Assembly (NCBI GenBank): GCA_934101445.1
Contig: CAKORQ010000069.1
Coordinates: 1 to 5,504, forward strand
Reading direction: 5' to 3'
DNA length: 5,504 nucleotides
From: an uncultured Bacilli bacterium
Lineage (GTDB): Bacteria; Bacillota_I; Bacilli_A; RF39; UBA660
Shown here: positions 4,698-5,504 of the stretch, piece by piece
Numbering within the stretch: the stretch's first letter is position 1
Layout of the letters: each line of letters begins with the position of its first letter
The notes under the pieces: generated by a model
Told to the model about the DNA's origin: nothing
Databases searched by the model: none
What the model saw: only the letters and a program-made list of their open reading frames with translations
Translations under genes and position numbers: made by a program

Positions 4698-5504
4698 TTT
4701 TTTCTTCCTCCTTACTTCTAAGTTGTCCACAAGCGGCATCAATATTACTACCAAATCTTCTTCTAACGGTTACATTAATTTTATTTTTAACTAAAGTATC
4801 ATAGAACTCATCAATTTTTTTCTTATTACTTTGGCTGAATTCTAAATGGTTAGTTTCATTATAAGGTATCATATTAACATACACATTTAACCCCCTTAAT
4901 AGTTTAGAAAGTTCTAGAGCACATTCCTTACTATCATTTATATCTTCTAGCATAACATATTCAATGGTTACTCGTCTATTAGTTTCTTTAATATAATCTT
5001 TAATTGCTTTAATTACAGTTGTTATATTATAGGCTTTATTAATAGGCATTATTTGATTTCTAATCTCGTCATTAGGAGCATGAAGGCTTAAGGCTAGGTT
5101 AACTTGTAAATCTTCTTTACTAAATTCATAAATTTTAGGAACAAGTCCACAAGTTGATACCGTAATATGTCTAGCCCCGATGCTGATACCCTTAGGATCA
5201 TTTATAATCCGAATAAAATTCATTAAGTTGTCGTAGTTATCAAAAGGTTCGCCAATACCCATCACCACGACGCTAGAAATTCTTCTACCAATATCTTTTT
5301 CAATAAGAAGAATTTGCTCAACCATTTCATAAGCCTCTAAGTTGCGGACTTTTTTGCGTCTTCCGGATTCGCAAAACTTGCAGCCCATGTTACATCCTAC
5401 TTCGCTAGATACGCATACACTTAAACCATAATCATGTTCCATCAAAACAGCCTCAATATAATTATGATCTTCAAGTAAAAATAAGTATTTATGAGCATCA
5501 GTAT
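4675..5504 (-). CDS. rlmN: RlmN, dual-specificity 23S rRNA/tRNA adenine-C2 methyltransferase (5' end outside window)
   Basis: The frame is open to the window edge, giving 275 residues of a protein usually about 345-350 long, so roughly the first 70-80 are missing. RlmN is a radical-SAM enzyme methylating C2 of A2503 in 23S rRNA and A37 in some tRNAs. The visible text starts HKYLFLLED.NYIEAVLM, the normal 'DGT.KYLF.LEDG..IE.VLM' block, so the TTG at 5445 is internal and not the start. Visible residues: C30, then the 4Fe-4S motif C37-x3-C41-x2-C44, MGIGEPFDN (81-89), a conserved VNLALSLHAPND, IPYN, and the methyl-carrying C258 in IDAACGQL. All five functional cysteines are present. The sister family Cfr is possible, but the housekeeping context and the 'IDAACGQL' wording favour RlmN. 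It appears to end with TGA, 23 bases inside stp. Confidence 0.95.
   Translation of the reverse strand, partial: TDAHKYLFLLEDHNYIEAVLMEHDYGLSVCVSSEVGCNMGCKFCESGRRKKVRNLEAYEMVEQILLIEKDIGRRISSVVVMGIGEPFDNYDNLMNFIRIINDPKGISIGARHITVSTCGLVPKIYEFSKEDLQVNLALSLHAPNDEIRNQIMPINKAYNITTVIKAIKDYIKETNRRVTIEYVMLEDINDSKECALELSKLLRGLNVYVNMIPYNETNHLEFSQSNKKKIDEFYDTLVKNKINVTVRRRFGSNIDAACGQLRSKEEEKNENILFN
4704..4713 (-). promoter_or_regulatory. Strong ribosome binding site for stp inside rlmN
   Basis: AAGGAGGAAG on the minus strand contains a complete GGAGG (4711-4707), nine bases before the ATG at 4697. It lies within the final rlmN codons, fixes the stp start, and rules out the upstream in-frame extension to 4754. 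Confidence 0.85.

Noticed and set aside
5443..5445. TTG at 5445 as the rlmN start
   Set aside because: The frame continues to the window edge with conserved RlmN residues (KYLF.LED..YIEAVLM), so this is an internal Leu codon.

Overview
The window is AT-rich and encodes conserved bacterial housekeeping genes. Gene content and order match the low-GC Firmicutes (Bacillota/Bacilli), and the compact layout with overlapping genes suggests a reduced, possibly host-associated lineage. This placement is an inference. All visible Trp codons in the recognised genes are TGG, and rlmN appears to end in TGA, which fits the standard bacterial code rather than the Mycoplasma code.

Right part (803-5504, minus strand): a tightly packed block reads rlmN (5' end outside the window), stp (PP2C phosphatase), prkC (PASTA Ser/Thr kinase), rsgA (ribosome-assembly GTPase), rpe (ribulose-phosphate 3-epimerase). 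Each junction overlaps or is separated by one base, so the genes are probably co-transcribed and translationally coupled. This is the classical Firmicutes rlmN-prpC-prkC-rsgA-rpe cluster, linking 23S rRNA/tRNA methylation, a cell-wall-sensing kinase/phosphatase pair, 30S maturation (RsgA is a known PrkC-type kinase substrate in other Firmicutes) and the pentose phosphate pathway. A 12-bp hairpin with U-rich flanks on both sides (776-809) ends this block and the convergent gene from the left, and both stop codons lie inside its arms.

Left part (1-802): the first 152 bases are the start of recG on the minus strand, running out of the window. In Bacillus subtilis recG lies downstream of rpe, behind thiN, rpmB, yloU/yloV and sda genes. 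Here these are absent and a small plus-strand XRE-family regulator (522-782) sits in the gap. The 369-base intergenic region (153-521) is the least ordinary part. It holds a probable leaderless recG promoter and a divergent TTGACA promoter. That promoter reads into a run of strong hairpins ending in a clear intrinsic terminator (candidate short RNA, about 215-311). Next comes an 18-codon open frame with tryptophan at every third position, then an AT-rich xre promoter with a 14-bp dyad exactly between its -35 and -10 boxes. No phage, IS, CRISPR, tRNA or rRNA sequence was recognised.
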